Shown here: one piece after another, positions 29,285-37,841 of the stretch
Layout of the letters: each line of letters begins with the position of its first letter
Numbering within the stretch: position 1 is the first letter of the stretch
DNA from: a virus
Reading direction: 5' to 3' (one strand)
DNA: 64,000 nt
IMG/VR virus record: IMGVR_UViG_3300047323_000361
Span: 16,075 to 80,074 of that record
Program-made: the position numbers and the translations under genes
Notes under the pieces: model-generated
Told to the model about the DNA's origin: nothing
What the model saw: the letters and a program-made list of their open reading frames with translations, nothing else
The model's database searches: none

Positions 29285-30028
29285 CTACTCGGCGAGGCCC
29301 TGGGCGGCGTGCATGGCGGCGGCCTGCTTGAGCGTGGCGCGGTACTCGGCGAGCGTGGCCGGGCGGACCGCTTCGAAGTCACGGGCCCACTTGGGGAGGA
29401 CGGCAACCTTCTGGTCCTGGAAGACTCCCCCGGCCGCGATCATCGCGTGATTCTGGCCGCGCGTCTCAGTGGCGAGCGCCTTACGGGCGAGCGGGGAGAA
29501 CATCAGGGAGTGCTTACGGTAGGCCGCTTCCTCACCGTGGCGGTCGACGCCGCGACCGGTGCCCGCGTGGCCGAAGACGTCGTGAACGGCGCGGAACATG
29601 TCGTTCACGTCGTCGCTGAAGAAGAAGTGAGAGCCGGTGACGGCGGTGGACAGGACGCGCATTCGACCGGCGGCGACGTCGTCGAAGAACGCGCGGGTGC
29701 CCTGGGCGTTCATGTCGTAGGGGTCGGTGTCCTCGACGCTCACGGAGATGCCCAGACCGCCGCGCGAGGCGGGGGCCGTCATGAACTCGAACTGTCGGGC
29801 GACTTCCTGCGCCATGGCCTTCCAGGCGGCCGGGGCGGTGTTGTCGATGAAGGGGAGCGCGTTGTATGCCTCCGCGACCTTGGCGACGGCCGACGGGGCG
29901 ACGACGACGCGGGAGTAGTCCCAGTGGTCGCGAGTGGTCAGACCGTGGCGGGCGTTGAAGCGGCGCGCACCTTCGGCGACGGCGACGACGGGGCGGAGGG
30001 ACAGGGCGGGGATGTTGGTGGTGCGCAT
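29285..30028 (-). CDS. Conserved phage hypothetical protein (247 aa)
   Basis: Contains NDMFRAVHDVFGHAGTGRG and RKHSLMFSPLARKALATETR followed by GQNHAM, a pattern I recall from other phage genomes as a conserved protein of unknown function. The H-D-x-x-G-H cluster with later His could bind metal. Leader has the shared CCACACCAGGAGG ribosome site. Confidence 0.75.
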   Translation of the reverse strand: MRTTNIPALSLRPVVAVAEGARRFNARHGLTTRDHWDYSRVVVAPSAVAKVAEAYNALPFIDNTAPAAWKAMAQEVARQFEFMTAPASRGGLGISVSVEDTDPYDMNAQGTRAFFDDVAAGRMRVLSTAVTGSHFFFSDDVNDMFRAVHDVFGHAGTGRGVDRHGEEAAYRKHSLMFSPLARKALATETRGQNHAMIAAGGVFQDQKVAVLPKWARDFEAVRPATLAEYRATLKQAAAMHAAQGLAE

Positions 30029-30073
30029 TGGGGCCTCCTGGTGTGGGGCGGTTGGTGTGTTGTTGTGTGACCA

Positions 30074-30101
30074 ACTTACCCCGGGACTACGGCTTGTAAA
30101 G
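30074..30101 (-). promoter_or_regulatory. Promoter for 28281-30028 genes
   Basis: TTTACA (30096-30101), 16 bp, TAAGTT (30074-30079). Confidence 0.55.
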
Positions 30102-30157
30102 CCAGTTTCCGGGATCGCTAGACAAGTCTTTATAAAGCCGTAACCTACGGGGCGCGG

Positions 30158-31129
30158 CTAGCGGGCGGTCGACACGTCGCGGAAGTGGGGCACGGCGCGG
30201 GCGTCGGACAGGAAACGGGCGACGCGGTCGGGGTCACCGTTGGGCACGTGGGCGTAGTTGATGCGCTCCCCGCTCTCCGTGGTCGCCCAGACGGTCACGG
30301 GCGCGGGGGCGGCCTCCTGGGGGGCCTCCTGGGGGGCCTCGGCGAAGCGGCCGACGGCGTGCACGACGGTGTGAACGTCGGTCCAGTTGCGGCCTACCGT
30401 GTCGAAGCGCTCCGGGGTGCGGTCGGTGCGGATGACCTCACCGGCCCCCACCGTGTCGACGATGCCCCGGCAGTACGCTTCGGCGCTCTTGCCGGTGGCG
30501 GCGAACTCCGCGTCGGAATACGGGCCCACGACGTACCCGGCGTGATTGCGGTAGCTCCAAAGGGTGCGGTACTCGGCGGCCCACACGTACCCGGTGGCGT
30601 ACTGACGCACCCAGGGGGCTACGTCGCCGTTACCCGTGATGCCCGTGGGCATGTCGCCCTCAAAGATGATCTTTCCGCCAAGGAAGACGTAAAGCCGGGT
30701 GCCGTTGCCCTCGACGACGGCCGAGACACGCTCACCGGCCAGCCACAGCGGGCGGGCCTGCGCCTCACGCCAGGTACGGCAACCCTCCTCCGAGGGGTAG
30801 TAAGTGGCGTCGTCGGGGCGGGGTGCGGGCTCCTCCTGGGCGTCCTCCTCGGCCGCAGCCGCAACGATGCTCGCGACGGTGTCCAGTCGGGGCAGGTAGT
30901 CCGGCAGGTCCGTGATTGCGCGGACGGTGTACCCGGCGCGGGTGAGCACGTGCTGCCCTTCGATCTCCTCGGCCAGGCCCAGGCGGACCAGGGACGCGAC
31001 GGTGTTCGTGCGGGCACTGATGACCATGTGACCGCGCAGGGCGTCCGTGGGGCGCAACAGCTCTTCCGGCAGCTCTTCCGCGTGGCGGAGGGCGAGGGCC
31101 TGCGGGCGGGTGATCGTCTTGCTGTTCAT
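30158..31129 (-). CDS. Hypothetical protein (323 aa)
   Basis: ATG at 31129 after GAGCGCACGAC. N-terminal ~70 residues look like a winged helix (TNTVASLVRLGLAEEIEGQ with VLTRAGYTVRAI). The remainder is W/Y-rich and unrecognised, with an EAPQEAPQEAAPAP linker near the C-terminus. Confidence 0.7.
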   Translation of the reverse strand: MNSKTITRPQALALRHAEELPEELLRPTDALRGHMVISARTNTVASLVRLGLAEEIEGQHVLTRAGYTVRAITDLPDYLPRLDTVASIVAAAAEEDAQEEPAPRPDDATYYPSEEGCRTWREAQARPLWLAGERVSAVVEGNGTRLYVFLGGKIIFEGDMPTGITGNGDVAPWVRQYATGYVWAAEYRTLWSYRNHAGYVVGPYSDAEFAATGKSAEAYCRGIVDTVGAGEVIRTDRTPERFDTVGRNWTDVHTVVHAVGRFAEAPQEAPQEAAPAPVTVWATTESGERINYAHVPNGDPDRVARFLSDARAVPHFRDVSTAR

Positions 31130-31167
31130 GTCGTGCGCTCCTTCGTGCGGGTGTGTTGGGAGTGCCG

Positions 31168-31196
31168 ATCTTTCCGAAGGGGGCACCTCTTGTCAA
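31168..31196 (-). promoter_or_regulatory. Promoter of 30158-31129 gene
   Basis: TTGACA (31191-31196), 17 bp, AAAGAT (31168-31173). A GTTATGAAG word, one base off the repeated motif, lies upstream at 31225-31233. Confidence 0.7.
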
Positions 31197-31276
31197 GCCC
31201 ATTCGGCACATCCATTTACAAGACGTTATGAAGCTGTGACCGGCGGCCGGGGCGGGCCGTGTTCCCATGGATGCCG

Positions 31277-31319
31277 AAGGGCCCCCACCGGCCAGCGGTA
31301 CGCGGTGGGGGCCTTTTGC
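31277..31319 (-). terminator. Terminator after 31330 gene (duplicated type)
   Basis: GGCCCCCACCG and CGGTGGGGGCC followed by TTTTGC. Nearly identical to the terminator at 33119-33160. Confidence 0.85.
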
Positions 31320-31329
31320 ATGCCCGGGG

Positions 31330-33006
31330 TCAGACGGTGGGCGCGGGGGCGTCACGGCCGACGGCCAGCAGCAGACCGCCCCAGCGGGCGGCACCGATGC
31401 CGTCGTTGTCCAGCCAGTCGGCACCCTCGGCGTAGGCCGTGCCGAGCAGGTCGTAGGAGTCGGCCAGGGTCATGCGCTCGACGTCGTCGCCGAGGCGCAC
31501 CCACGCGTATTTGGAATTCAGTACCGCGCGGTACCGGTTTTCCTCCTCGGCGTCCTCGGCCATGAGCCGGGCGATTCCGACCGCTCCGCCGTCGAAGTAC
31601 TCCAGCGGATTCCGGCCGTCGTTGCGGCTGTTGTCCGTAGCAGAATCCGACTTGGTGTTCTGCGGGGTCTCCTCGGCGATTTCCGGGGCGATCTCCTCGA
31701 CGACGGGCGCGGGGGCCGGGGTCTCCTCGACGGGGGCCGGGGCGGGCGTCTCCGCCTTCTTGCGGGGGGTGCGCGGCTTCTTGGCCGGGTCGATCTCGTA
31801 GGCCTTGGGCTCCGGCACGGCGGTCTCGACGAGGGTGCAGCGGGTGAGGACGGTTGCCTTGATGCCCCTGTACTCGTCGTGCTCCTTGACCGTGCCACGG
31901 AAGGTGACGCGCACGCCCGTGTTCTCGCCGAGGGCGTTGTTGGACGCGAACCACTTCACGATGACGCCGGACAGTTCGTCGCGGACCTGGTAGATGGTGG
32001 TCGCGCCGTACAGGCCGTCGGTGTAGCGGATGGACTCGATCATGCCGGTGAAGGTGATCCGGGAGCCCTTGATGCCCTTGGCCTTGTCGGGCACGGTGCC
32101 GATCCACTCGGAGGGCTTCTCGTTGCGCGCCTTGCGGATCAGGGTCTGCTCGTTGAAGCGGGCCCAGGCCTGCGGGGCGGAGACGAGGATGCCGAAGTTG
32201 CGCGAGGAGACGCGCTTGCCGCCCGCGATGGCCTTCAGGTTGAGGACGTACTCCGAGGTGCCGCTGAAGTCGTCGGAGAGGATGAACGCGCGGATCTCGG
32301 CGGCCTTGCCCTTGGCCTCCGCAGCGAGCGGGCGCATGGCGTCGGCGAACTCCTTGTCGCGGCGGGCCTTGCCGGGGTTGATGGCGTTGCGCACGAGCGT
32401 CACGGTGGGGGTGGCGTGGTAGTCCTGGGAGCGGACGAAGCCGAAGGCCTTGACGCACGCCCAGGCGTAGGCGAGGACGGTCTCGGTGGACACGTCGCGG
32501 TCGCCTCCGCCGAAGCCGAAGAACTCCTTCTCCTCGTCGTCGTCGGCGGGGGTGGAGGGCCACGAGATGCCGGTCTCCCAGCCGAGGAAGTCCTTGATGC
32601 ACTGGCGGCCGATCTGCTTCTCCTCGCCGGTCTCCTCGCTCTTGACCAGGAAGGTCTCGCGGCGCGTGCGCTTCTTCTGGCAGTGGTCGCACCAGCCCTC
32701 GCGCAGGCCGTCGCGGTCGACGGAGTGGACGCCGGGCGCGGTGCGCACGATCAGGCCCGCGTTCTCGTCCCAGTCCAGGGTGGCGAGGAAGGTCCAGCCG
32801 TTGTGCTTGGGGGCCTCGCCCGTGAACTCGACGTCGTACATGATCTCGACGACCTCGAAGCCCATGTCGTCCTTGGTCTTCACCTCGACCTCGGTGACCT
32901 TGAGGTCCAGGCGGCCGGTCAGGCCCTTCTTCGACGCGCGGGCGTTGATCTTCTCGATCTTCTCCAGCGTGTTGGTGAGCTGGAAGTGGTCGATGCGAGC
33001 AGTCAC
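31330..33006 (-). CDS. Hypothetical protein with zinc ribbon and possible OB-fold (558 aa)
   Basis: Start after GGAGGCCCCCC. Residues ~100-140 hold CDHCQKKRTRRETFLV and IGRQCIKDFLG, a four-Cys module followed by a KDFLG signature typical of large actinophage proteins. Around 320-410, ITFTGMIESIRYTDGLYGAT and VRVTFRGTVKEHDEYRGI look like an OB-type beta barrel. A P/A/E-rich linker precedes an acidic C-terminal domain. Nucleic-acid binding is plausible but unproven. Confidence 0.75.
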   Translation of the reverse strand: MTARIDHFQLTNTLEKIEKINARASKKGLTGRLDLKVTEVEVKTKDDMGFEVVEIMYDVEFTGEAPKHNGWTFLATLDWDENAGLIVRTAPGVHSVDRDGLREGWCDHCQKKRTRRETFLVKSEETGEEKQIGRQCIKDFLGWETGISWPSTPADDDEEKEFFGFGGGDRDVSTETVLAYAWACVKAFGFVRSQDYHATPTVTLVRNAINPGKARRDKEFADAMRPLAAEAKGKAAEIRAFILSDDFSGTSEYVLNLKAIAGGKRVSSRNFGILVSAPQAWARFNEQTLIRKARNEKPSEWIGTVPDKAKGIKGSRITFTGMIESIRYTDGLYGATTIYQVRDELSGVIVKWFASNNALGENTGVRVTFRGTVKEHDEYRGIKATVLTRCTLVETAVPEPKAYEIDPAKKPRTPRKKAETPAPAPVEETPAPAPVVEEIAPEIAEETPQNTKSDSATDNSRNDGRNPLEYFDGGAVGIARLMAEDAEEENRYRAVLNSKYAWVRLGDDVERMTLADSYDLLGTAYAEGADWLDNDGIGAARWGGLLLAVGRDAPAPTV

Positions 33007-33045
33007 GGGGGGCCTCCTGTTGCGGGGCGGTTGTTGACGGGCACG

Positions 33046-33074
33046 ACGTTACGGGTACGCATACCGCTTGTCAA
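33046..33074 (-). promoter_or_regulatory. Promoter of 31330-33006 gene
   Basis: TTGACA (33069-33074), 17 bp, TAACGT (33046-33051); AGCGGTA follows the -35. Confidence 0.78.
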
Positions 33075-33118
33075 CCGCTTCCGCTCAGCGGCTTTCCATG
33101 CTTCTATGTGCGGACACG

Positions 33119-33160
33119 AAAGGCCCCCACCGGCCAGCTCGACACGGTGGGGGCCTTTTG
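33119..33160 (-). terminator. Terminator after 33173 gene (duplicated type)
   Basis: GGCCCCCACCG and CGGTGGGGGCC then TTTTGCATGCC; shares long identity with 31277-31319 including the flank. Confidence 0.85.
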
Positions 33161-33172
33161 CATGCCCGGGGA

Positions 33173-33664
33173 CTACTCGACCCGATACAGCGACCCGCTG
33201 ATGTTGCGGCGCACGAGGCGTTGCAGGTGACGCCAGCCGGTGATCCTGTCCTGCGGGGCAGGGACGGCGTGGGCGGCCTCCCACACCGTCTGAGTGCGCC
33301 GGGCCAGCGCGGACCACTGGTTTGCGTCGATCAGCGAAGCGCAGTCCGGGCAGGCGGCCCAGTCATCCTTGTAGGCCTGCATCCGACCGGTCCTCGGGTC
33401 GATCCCGGCGAGAAATTCCGACACGGGCAGGAACCAGATTTCCGTCTCCAGATCCGTGTTGCAGAAGTCGCAGCGGCCCAGCAGTTTTCCGGTTTTCGCG
33501 TTGACCGGAACCGCCTTATGGCCCACCAGCGAATCCTGCGCGAAGTGCTCCCAGGATTCCGATCCGTCCTTGGCCTTGATGAACGCCAGCGCCCGGTGGC
33601 AGATCTTGCAGACCATGCTCTCGTCGGGCGCGGTGTCCAGCATCCGCCGCTCTTCCTCGGTCAC
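33173..33664 (-). CDS. Multi-zinc-ribbon hypothetical protein (163 aa)
   Basis: GTGA overlap with the upstream stop. Three Cys pairs: VCKICH, RCDFCN and ACPDCA, likely two zinc sites. Otherwise hydrophilic. No family recognised. Confidence 0.7.
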   Translation of the reverse strand: MTEEERRMLDTAPDESMVCKICHRALAFIKAKDGSESWEHFAQDSLVGHKAVPVNAKTGKLLGRCDFCNTDLETEIWFLPVSEFLAGIDPRTGRMQAYKDDWAACPDCASLIDANQWSALARRTQTVWEAAHAVPAPQDRITGWRHLQRLVRRNISGSLYRVE

Positions 33665-34068
33665 CGGGTGATCTCCTGGCCCGGCTTGAGGATGCGGAAC
33701 TGGGTGCCGTCCTCGGCCATCAGCTCCTCGCCGTTCTCCATGTCGGTGATGTGCGCGGCCAGCTCGCCGTAGCGGAAGTCCCGGCGCTGCATCTCGTTGG
33801 TGAGGGCGCCCCAGGCGGCGTCGTGGCCGCTCTTCTCCGAGGTGCCCACCGTGCGCCATCCGGCGCCCTCGTGGTTGTCCTTGATCTGGGCCCAGTGCAC
33901 CGGGGCGGTGCTCGGCGCGTTGTCGAGGTACCAGCTCCTGGCGTCCTGGAACAGCTTGGTCGTGAAGTCGGAGCTGTCCAGCGTCGGGAACTTCTCGCGG
34001 TGGCCGTCGATCAGCAGGGCGGAGACCTGCGCGAGGGTGAGGCTGATGTCGAACGTCGGCTCGCTCAT
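33661..34068 (-). CDS. Hypothetical protein (135 aa)
   Basis: Begins EPTFDISLTLAQVSALLIDG. Mostly helical with a beta C-terminus (EDGTQFRILKPGQEITR). RBS AAGGAGCGAACG. Not recognised. Confidence 0.7.
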   Translation of the reverse strand: MSEPTFDISLTLAQVSALLIDGHREKFPTLDSSDFTTKLFQDARSWYLDNAPSTAPVHWAQIKDNHEGAGWRTVGTSEKSGHDAAWGALTNEMQRRDFRYGELAAHITDMENGEELMAEDGTQFRILKPGQEITR

Positions 34069-34110
34069 CGTTCGCTCCTTGTTAGGGCGGGGTGGTTGGT
34101 GACGAGGACG

Positions 34111-34139
34111 AACCTAGTCACTGCAATACGCATTGTCAA
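34111..34139 (-). promoter_or_regulatory. Promoter of 33173-34068 genes
   Basis: TTGACA (34134-34139), 17 bp, TAGGTT (34111-34116). Confidence 0.8.
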
Positions 34140-34153
34140 GCGATCTCGTAAAA

Positions 34154-34372
34154 CTACTTGTCAGCGGTGTACTTCCGGCGCACGATTCGGACCGGGGGCT
34201 TCTGCACGACCATGACGTCCTGGCCGGGCTTGACGGCGACGGTCTCGACGTCCGTGGCACCGTCGGCCCGGAGCTGGTCGACGCGGTGCTGGGCGCTGGC
34301 CTTGTCGTAGCCGCATACGGACACATGCCGTACGCCCTTGGTGTCGGTCCACAGGACCTTGATGTTGATCAC
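34154..34372 (-). CDS. Hypothetical protein (72 aa)
   Basis: NIKVLWTDTKGVRHVSVCGY with a helix and a basic tail (RIVRRKYTADK). Downstream of the 34388 gene. Not recognised. Confidence 0.65.
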   Translation of the reverse strand: MINIKVLWTDTKGVRHVSVCGYDKASAQHRVDQLRADGATDVETVAVKPGQDVMVVQKPPVRIVRRKYTADK

Positions 34373-34387
34373 GGAGTGCTCTCCTGC

Positions 34388-34792
34388 TCAAGTGGTCTTG
34401 GACCAGCGGGTGTTCGAGTAGCGCTGGTACTCCTCGGGGGTCAGCCGCTCCTCGATGCGGTTGTATCCCTTGGTGCCCACCTGGGTGAAGTCGATGACCC
34501 ACTCCAGGCCCTCGCGGATCAATTTCTCGCGGGTGGACACACCTCTGATGATCAGGCTGTTGGCCGTCCGGTGCCCGAGCGCGTCGTGGCCGAGGAGGTC
34601 GTGCAGCTCGGTGCCAGCGCACGAGGAACAACCGGCGTCGGACACGTACTGCTGCTCGGCCATCTGCTCGCGGATGCGCGGGGCGAGGAAGTCGAACCAC
34701 ATGTGGGCTTGCGCTTTGGCCTTGGGCCTGCTCCAGCCGTGCGCAACCATGTACGCGCGCAGCTCCTCGACGATCTCAGCGTCGGTGGCCAT
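34388..34792 (-). CDS. Hypothetical protein (134 aa)
   Basis: ATG at 34792 after GAGCAGGAGCACATC. Helical N-terminus (AEIVEELRAYMVAHGWSRPK) and one CSSC pair. Not recognised. Confidence 0.65.
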   Translation of the reverse strand: MATDAEIVEELRAYMVAHGWSRPKAKAQAHMWFDFLAPRIREQMAEQQYVSDAGCSSCAGTELHDLLGHDALGHRTANSLIIRGVSTREKLIREGLEWVIDFTQVGTKGYNRIEERLTPEEYQRYSNTRWSKTT

Positions 34793-34805
34793 GATGTGCT
34801 CCTGC

Positions 34806-35048
34806 TCAGACAAGGGTGGTGGCGTTGGCGACGTGCGGGCAGCCCTGCGCAATGTAGTCCTGCCAACTGACAATGTTGTTCCGCGTGGCCTGGATGCGGG
34901 TCATGAACAGCCGCTGCTTGCGGGCGGTCTTCTCTCCGCGCCAGCGGCGCTCCAGGGCGGCCAGTTCGCATGTGCGCTGGGAGATCAGCTTGTCCGCTGC
35001 CTTCTGCCGGTCGGCGAGGCGGTGGGAACGGAACGGGCTGGTGGCCAT
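34806..35048 (-). CDS. Hypothetical basic protein (80 aa)
   Basis: Arg/Lys-rich helical product (ERRWRGEKTARKQRLFMTRI). Leader has the CCACACCAGGAGG ribosome site. Possible nucleic-acid binding; unrecognised. Confidence 0.65.
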   Translation of the reverse strand: MATSPFRSHRLADRQKAADKLISQRTCELAALERRWRGEKTARKQRLFMTRIQATRNNIVSWQDYIAQGCPHVANATTLV

Positions 35049-35087
35049 CTGCGGCGCCTCCTGGTGTGGGGTGCTCTTGCAGGAGAA

Positions 35088-35116
35088 ACGCTAAGGGGAC
35101 CGCTTGAGGTTGTCAA
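35088..35116 (-). promoter_or_regulatory. Promoter of 34154-35048 genes
   Basis: TTGACA (35111-35116), 17 bp, TAGCGT (35088-35093). Confidence 0.8.
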
Positions 35117-35139
35117 GCGATCCCCTGATATTGCTTGCG

Positions 35140-35460
35140 TCAGTTGCCGACCAGCCTTGCGCGTGCCTCCAGCGCTCGCTGGAGCAGTGCCTGCTCGCCT
35201 TCGTCGACCATCTGCTGTTCCGCGATGAGTTGCTCAAGGGGCGGAAGCGCCAGCCGGATGCCGTCCGGCAGGCCGTCGGTCAGCTCCTTGAGCGGGGCGC
35301 CTTCGAGCGGGATCCGAACGTTGAGCCCCACGTCGGCGACGGTGATATCGAAGGACAGCACGTCGGTCAAGTAGACCGAGACGGTGCCCCCTGTGGACAG
35401 CAATTCGGTCAGCTCGTCCGTGGTGAGTTCGACCTGATCGAACTCTTCGTCGTCCGGCAT
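35140..35460 (-). CDS. Hypothetical protein (106 aa)
   Basis: TGATG overlap with the upstream gene. Acidic; contains TVSVYLTDVLSFDITVADVG and a C-terminal coiled helix. Not recognised. Confidence 0.65.
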   Translation of the reverse strand: MPDDEEFDQVELTTDELTELLSTGGTVSVYLTDVLSFDITVADVGLNVRIPLEGAPLKELTDGLPDGIRLALPPLEQLIAEQQMVDEGEQALLQRALEARARLVGN

Positions 35461-35798
35461 CACTCGCTCATCAGTTGTTCGGTCTCGTCGACCGTCTCGC
35501 TGACGGCGTCGAAGGCGGCCGTCCAGGCGGCGTTGACGGCCTCGTAGGGCAGCGGGTGGTCCGCGAGGTCGACGCCGGGGGGAACGGGGCCGTCAAGGGC
35601 GAACGTGCCGTCCAGCGGGTCCCACTTCAGCCCGGCCGCCGCCAGCTCCGCGTTGAACCGTGCGGAGTGCTGTCGGGCCAGCTCAGCGACCAGGGCGGCC
35701 GGAGGGCTGTCGTACCCCGCCTGGGTCTCCAGGAAGCCCGTCCACTCCTGCTGGAGGGTGGGGAGGTCGAAGCCGGGGAGTTGGTGGTTGATGCTCAT
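35460..35798 (-). CDS. Hypothetical protein (112 aa)
   Basis: Helical, Ala-rich (AALVAELARQHSARFNAELA), ending QLMSE. Part of an overlapping operon 35140-36836. Not recognised. Confidence 0.65.
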   Translation of the reverse strand: MSINHQLPGFDLPTLQQEWTGFLETQAGYDSPPAALVAELARQHSARFNAELAAAGLKWDPLDGTFALDGPVPPGVDLADHPLPYEAVNAAWTAAFDAVSETVDETEQLMSE

Positions 35799-35800
35799 GG

Positions 35801-36043
35801 TCAGTAGTCCTCATCCCATCGCTCCCCCGCGTACGTGGGGTCGAAGCCTGCCGGGGGCACGTCGGAGAAGGGGGCGTACTTGCGTACGATCTCCTCCTGC
35901 TTCTTCAGCCGCGCCGTCCAGTGGGTGGCGCAGCGCGGGAAGGACTGGCCGGTGCCGGACAGCGGGTCGCGGTACTCCACGGGGCCGCTGCACTCGCCCG
36001 TGTGGTCCTCCAGGCACTTCGGCTCTTCGTGCTGCTCGCTCAC
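35801..36043 (-). CDS. Hypothetical protein (80 aa)
   Basis: GTGA overlap upstream. Three Cys and a His in CLEDHTGECSGPVEYR and PRCATHW, possibly metal-binding. Not recognised. Confidence 0.65.
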   Translation of the reverse strand: MSEQHEEPKCLEDHTGECSGPVEYRDPLSGTGQSFPRCATHWTARLKKQEEIVRKYAPFSDVPPAGFDPTYAGERWDEDY

Positions 36044-36282
36044 TTCGGCTCCGTCTCGCGCAGGTGCTGCTCTCCGGCCGCGACGTCGCCCCACTGGGCA
36101 CCGTTCTCGGCGTGGGCCAGGATCTCCTCGGCGGGGGCGTAGCCGGTCTGCTCGTCCACGCTCTTGAAGACGCCCGCGTTGTCCAACGTCTCCAGTGCGG
36201 TGATGGCGCGCTCGCTGTTGTCGCCGTCCCAGCCCTTGCGCAGCCAGGCCAGCGCCTCGATGACGTCGTTGCTGTATGTCAT
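36040..36282 (-). CDS. Hypothetical protein (80 aa)
   Basis: Acidic helical product (NDVIEALAWLRKGWDGDNSE). RBS GAGGAGAACTGACC. Not recognised. Confidence 0.65.
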   Translation of the reverse strand: MTYSNDVIEALAWLRKGWDGDNSERAITALETLDNAGVFKSVDEQTGYAPAEEILAHAENGAQWGDVAAGEQHLRETEPK

Positions 36283-36284
36283 GG

Positions 36285-36689
36285 TCAGTTCTCCTCGTCG
36301 ATGATCTCGATGACGTCCGTGCGGGACAGCATCTTCGTCGCCGCGTTGTGTCGGGCGTTCGCCTGTACCTGCACGATGCCGCCGTTCTCGACGCGGGACG
36401 TACGCAGCCAGGAGAAGGTGTCTCCGCGTACCTTGCGAACGGCCGCGAGGAACGCGTCGAAGCCGACCTGCTCCAGGGTGCCTCCGGCGGCGTCGCGGAT
36501 CTCCAGGAACGCCACTGCGGTCGCTTCGGCGTTGGTGACGGCGTCCAGCACGTGCGGGGAGGTCATGCGGCTGCCGATGTTGAGCGGCGCGCGCAGCAGC
36601 TCAGCGAAGTCGTTGCGGGCCTTCTCGGCCTCCTTGACGGCGTCGCTGATGGTCCGCTCGATGTACCCGGCGGTGGCCTTGGCGTCCAT
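36285..36689 (-). CDS. Hypothetical protein (134 aa)
   Basis: Helical N-terminus (AGYIERTISDAVKEAEKARN) and SWLRTSRVENGGIVQVQANA in the C-terminal half. Not recognised. Confidence 0.65.
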   Translation of the reverse strand: MDAKATAGYIERTISDAVKEAEKARNDFAELLRAPLNIGSRMTSPHVLDAVTNAEATAVAFLEIRDAAGGTLEQVGFDAFLAAVRKVRGDTFSWLRTSRVENGGIVQVQANARHNAATKMLSRTDVIEIIDEEN

Positions 36690-36692
36690 GGG

Positions 36693-36836
36693 TTACTCCT
36701 GGTCTCGTATCGCTGCGTGCTTGGCAGTCTTGCGGGTGCGCTGCTTGCGGGGGCGGGAATCGTGTCCTCCGGCCGCTCCGCTGCGCCGACGTTCCTGCAC
36801 GGCGCGGATGTGCTCGGGGTCCTGCTGGGCATGCAT
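36693..36836 (-). CDS. Small basic protein (47 aa)
   Basis: ATG at 36836 after CCCAGGAGGCACCC. Arg/Lys-rich (HDSRPRKQRTRKTAKH), suggesting nucleic-acid contact. First gene after the promoter at 36871. Confidence 0.55.
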   Translation of the reverse strand: MHAQQDPEHIRAVQERRRSGAAGGHDSRPRKQRTRKTAKHAAIRDQE

Positions 36837-36870
36837 GGGTGCCTCCTGGGGCTGGTACGGGAGATACCAG

Positions 36871-36899
36871 GTTATTGGTCCTCCCGTACCGCTTCCCAA
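36871..36899 (-). promoter_or_regulatory. Promoter with inverted repeat across the spacer
   Basis: TTGGGA (36894-36899), 17 bp, AATAAC (36871-36876). GGTACGGGAG (36854-36863) and CTCCCGTACC (36881-36890) form a perfect 10-bp inverted repeat reaching into the spacer, so it is likely regulated. Confidence 0.5.
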
Positions 36900-36905
36900 C
36901 TACGG

Positions 36906-37772
36906 CTACCTGCGGTCGGCGCGCTTCTTGGCCTCGGCGAGGACGGTCTCGGTGTCCTTGCCCTCCTTGTGGGCGACGGCCTTGGCGACGTCGTCCAGGG
37001 ACTCCTTGCGGTAGGAGGGGTGCGCGCCGCCCTTGTTCCAGAAGTAGTAGTCCGTGAGCCAGCCACGGGCCGCGTGCAGGGTCTCCAGGGTGTCGTACGC
37101 GTCGTGGGCCGGGTGGACCTTGACGACCACGCCGTTGCGGACGACCTGGCGCTCGGGGTAGTGGCCCTTGAAGACCTTCAGCGGGGTGCCGTCGGGGTTG
37201 GCGATGGCCTTGGCGGCCTTCTTCGCCTCGCGCTCGGCCTTCTTGGCTTCGCGCTCCAGGCGGGCGGCCTTCTTGTCGACGGACTCCAGAAGGGTCTTGC
37301 GCTTGAGCGTGTCGGTGGGGGCCCAGGGGAAGCAGCGGGTGCAGGCCTTCTCCCCGGCCAGCTCGACGAGGTCCTCGGCCGTCATGCCGGACTGCTCGAC
37401 CAGCCAGGCGTACTGGGTGGTGGGGAAGCAGGTGTCGCAGTACTGGTCCTTGTGGACGTGGCCGTTGGTGTTGTCGACGAGGTAGTACCGGGTCCAGCGG
37501 CGCGAGTGGTACCTGGCCTCGCGGGGGTAGATCTCGCCCTGGAGGATCTCCTGGATGCGCTCCTGGAGGGTCTCGATCTCGGCGACCAGCTCGGCGCGGC
37601 GCTCCGGCGAGCGGCTCGGCAGGAGGGAGTCGTAGGAGCCGGGCTCGGTGTCGTCGATGATGTTGATGAACTGCTGGGCGCGGTGCTGCTGGGCGGTCAG
37701 GTCGGCGGTCTTGACGTAGGCCGCGTACAGCGCGGTGTCGATCTCGGCCGGGGTGGCGTTGGTGAGGTCCAT
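36906..37772 (-). CDS. Hypothetical protein with Cys pairs and Lys-rich coil (288 aa)
   Basis: ATG at 37772 in the shared leader (CACACCAGGAGGCAACACG). HVHKDQYCDTCFP and KACTRCFP form a probable zinc site (~125-165). A K/E/A-rich helix (AARLEREAKKAEREAKKAAK) and a basic C-terminus follow. Not recognised. Confidence 0.7.
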   Translation of the reverse strand: MDLTNATPAEIDTALYAAYVKTADLTAQQHRAQQFINIIDDTEPGSYDSLLPSRSPERRAELVAEIETLQERIQEILQGEIYPREARYHSRRWTRYYLVDNTNGHVHKDQYCDTCFPTTQYAWLVEQSGMTAEDLVELAGEKACTRCFPWAPTDTLKRKTLLESVDKKAARLEREAKKAEREAKKAAKAIANPDGTPLKVFKGHYPERQVVRNGVVVKVHPAHDAYDTLETLHAARGWLTDYYFWNKGGAHPSYRKESLDDVAKAVAHKEGKDTETVLAEAKKRADRR

Positions 37773-37812
37773 CGTGTTGCCTCCTGGTGTGGAGCGGTTG
37801 GTGACAGGTACG

Positions 37813-37841
37813 ACCTTACGGGGGCGCCTACTGCTTGTCAA
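37813..37841 (-). promoter_or_regulatory. Promoter embedded in the end of the upstream gene
   Basis: TTGACA (37836-37841), 17 bp, TAAGGT (37813-37818). The -35 is also the coding sequence for the last residues (LDKQ) of the 37828 gene. Confidence 0.78.

Noticed and set aside
31225-31233. Intergenic GTTATGAAG as another motif copy
   Set aside because: One base differs and it is not translated; probably chance.
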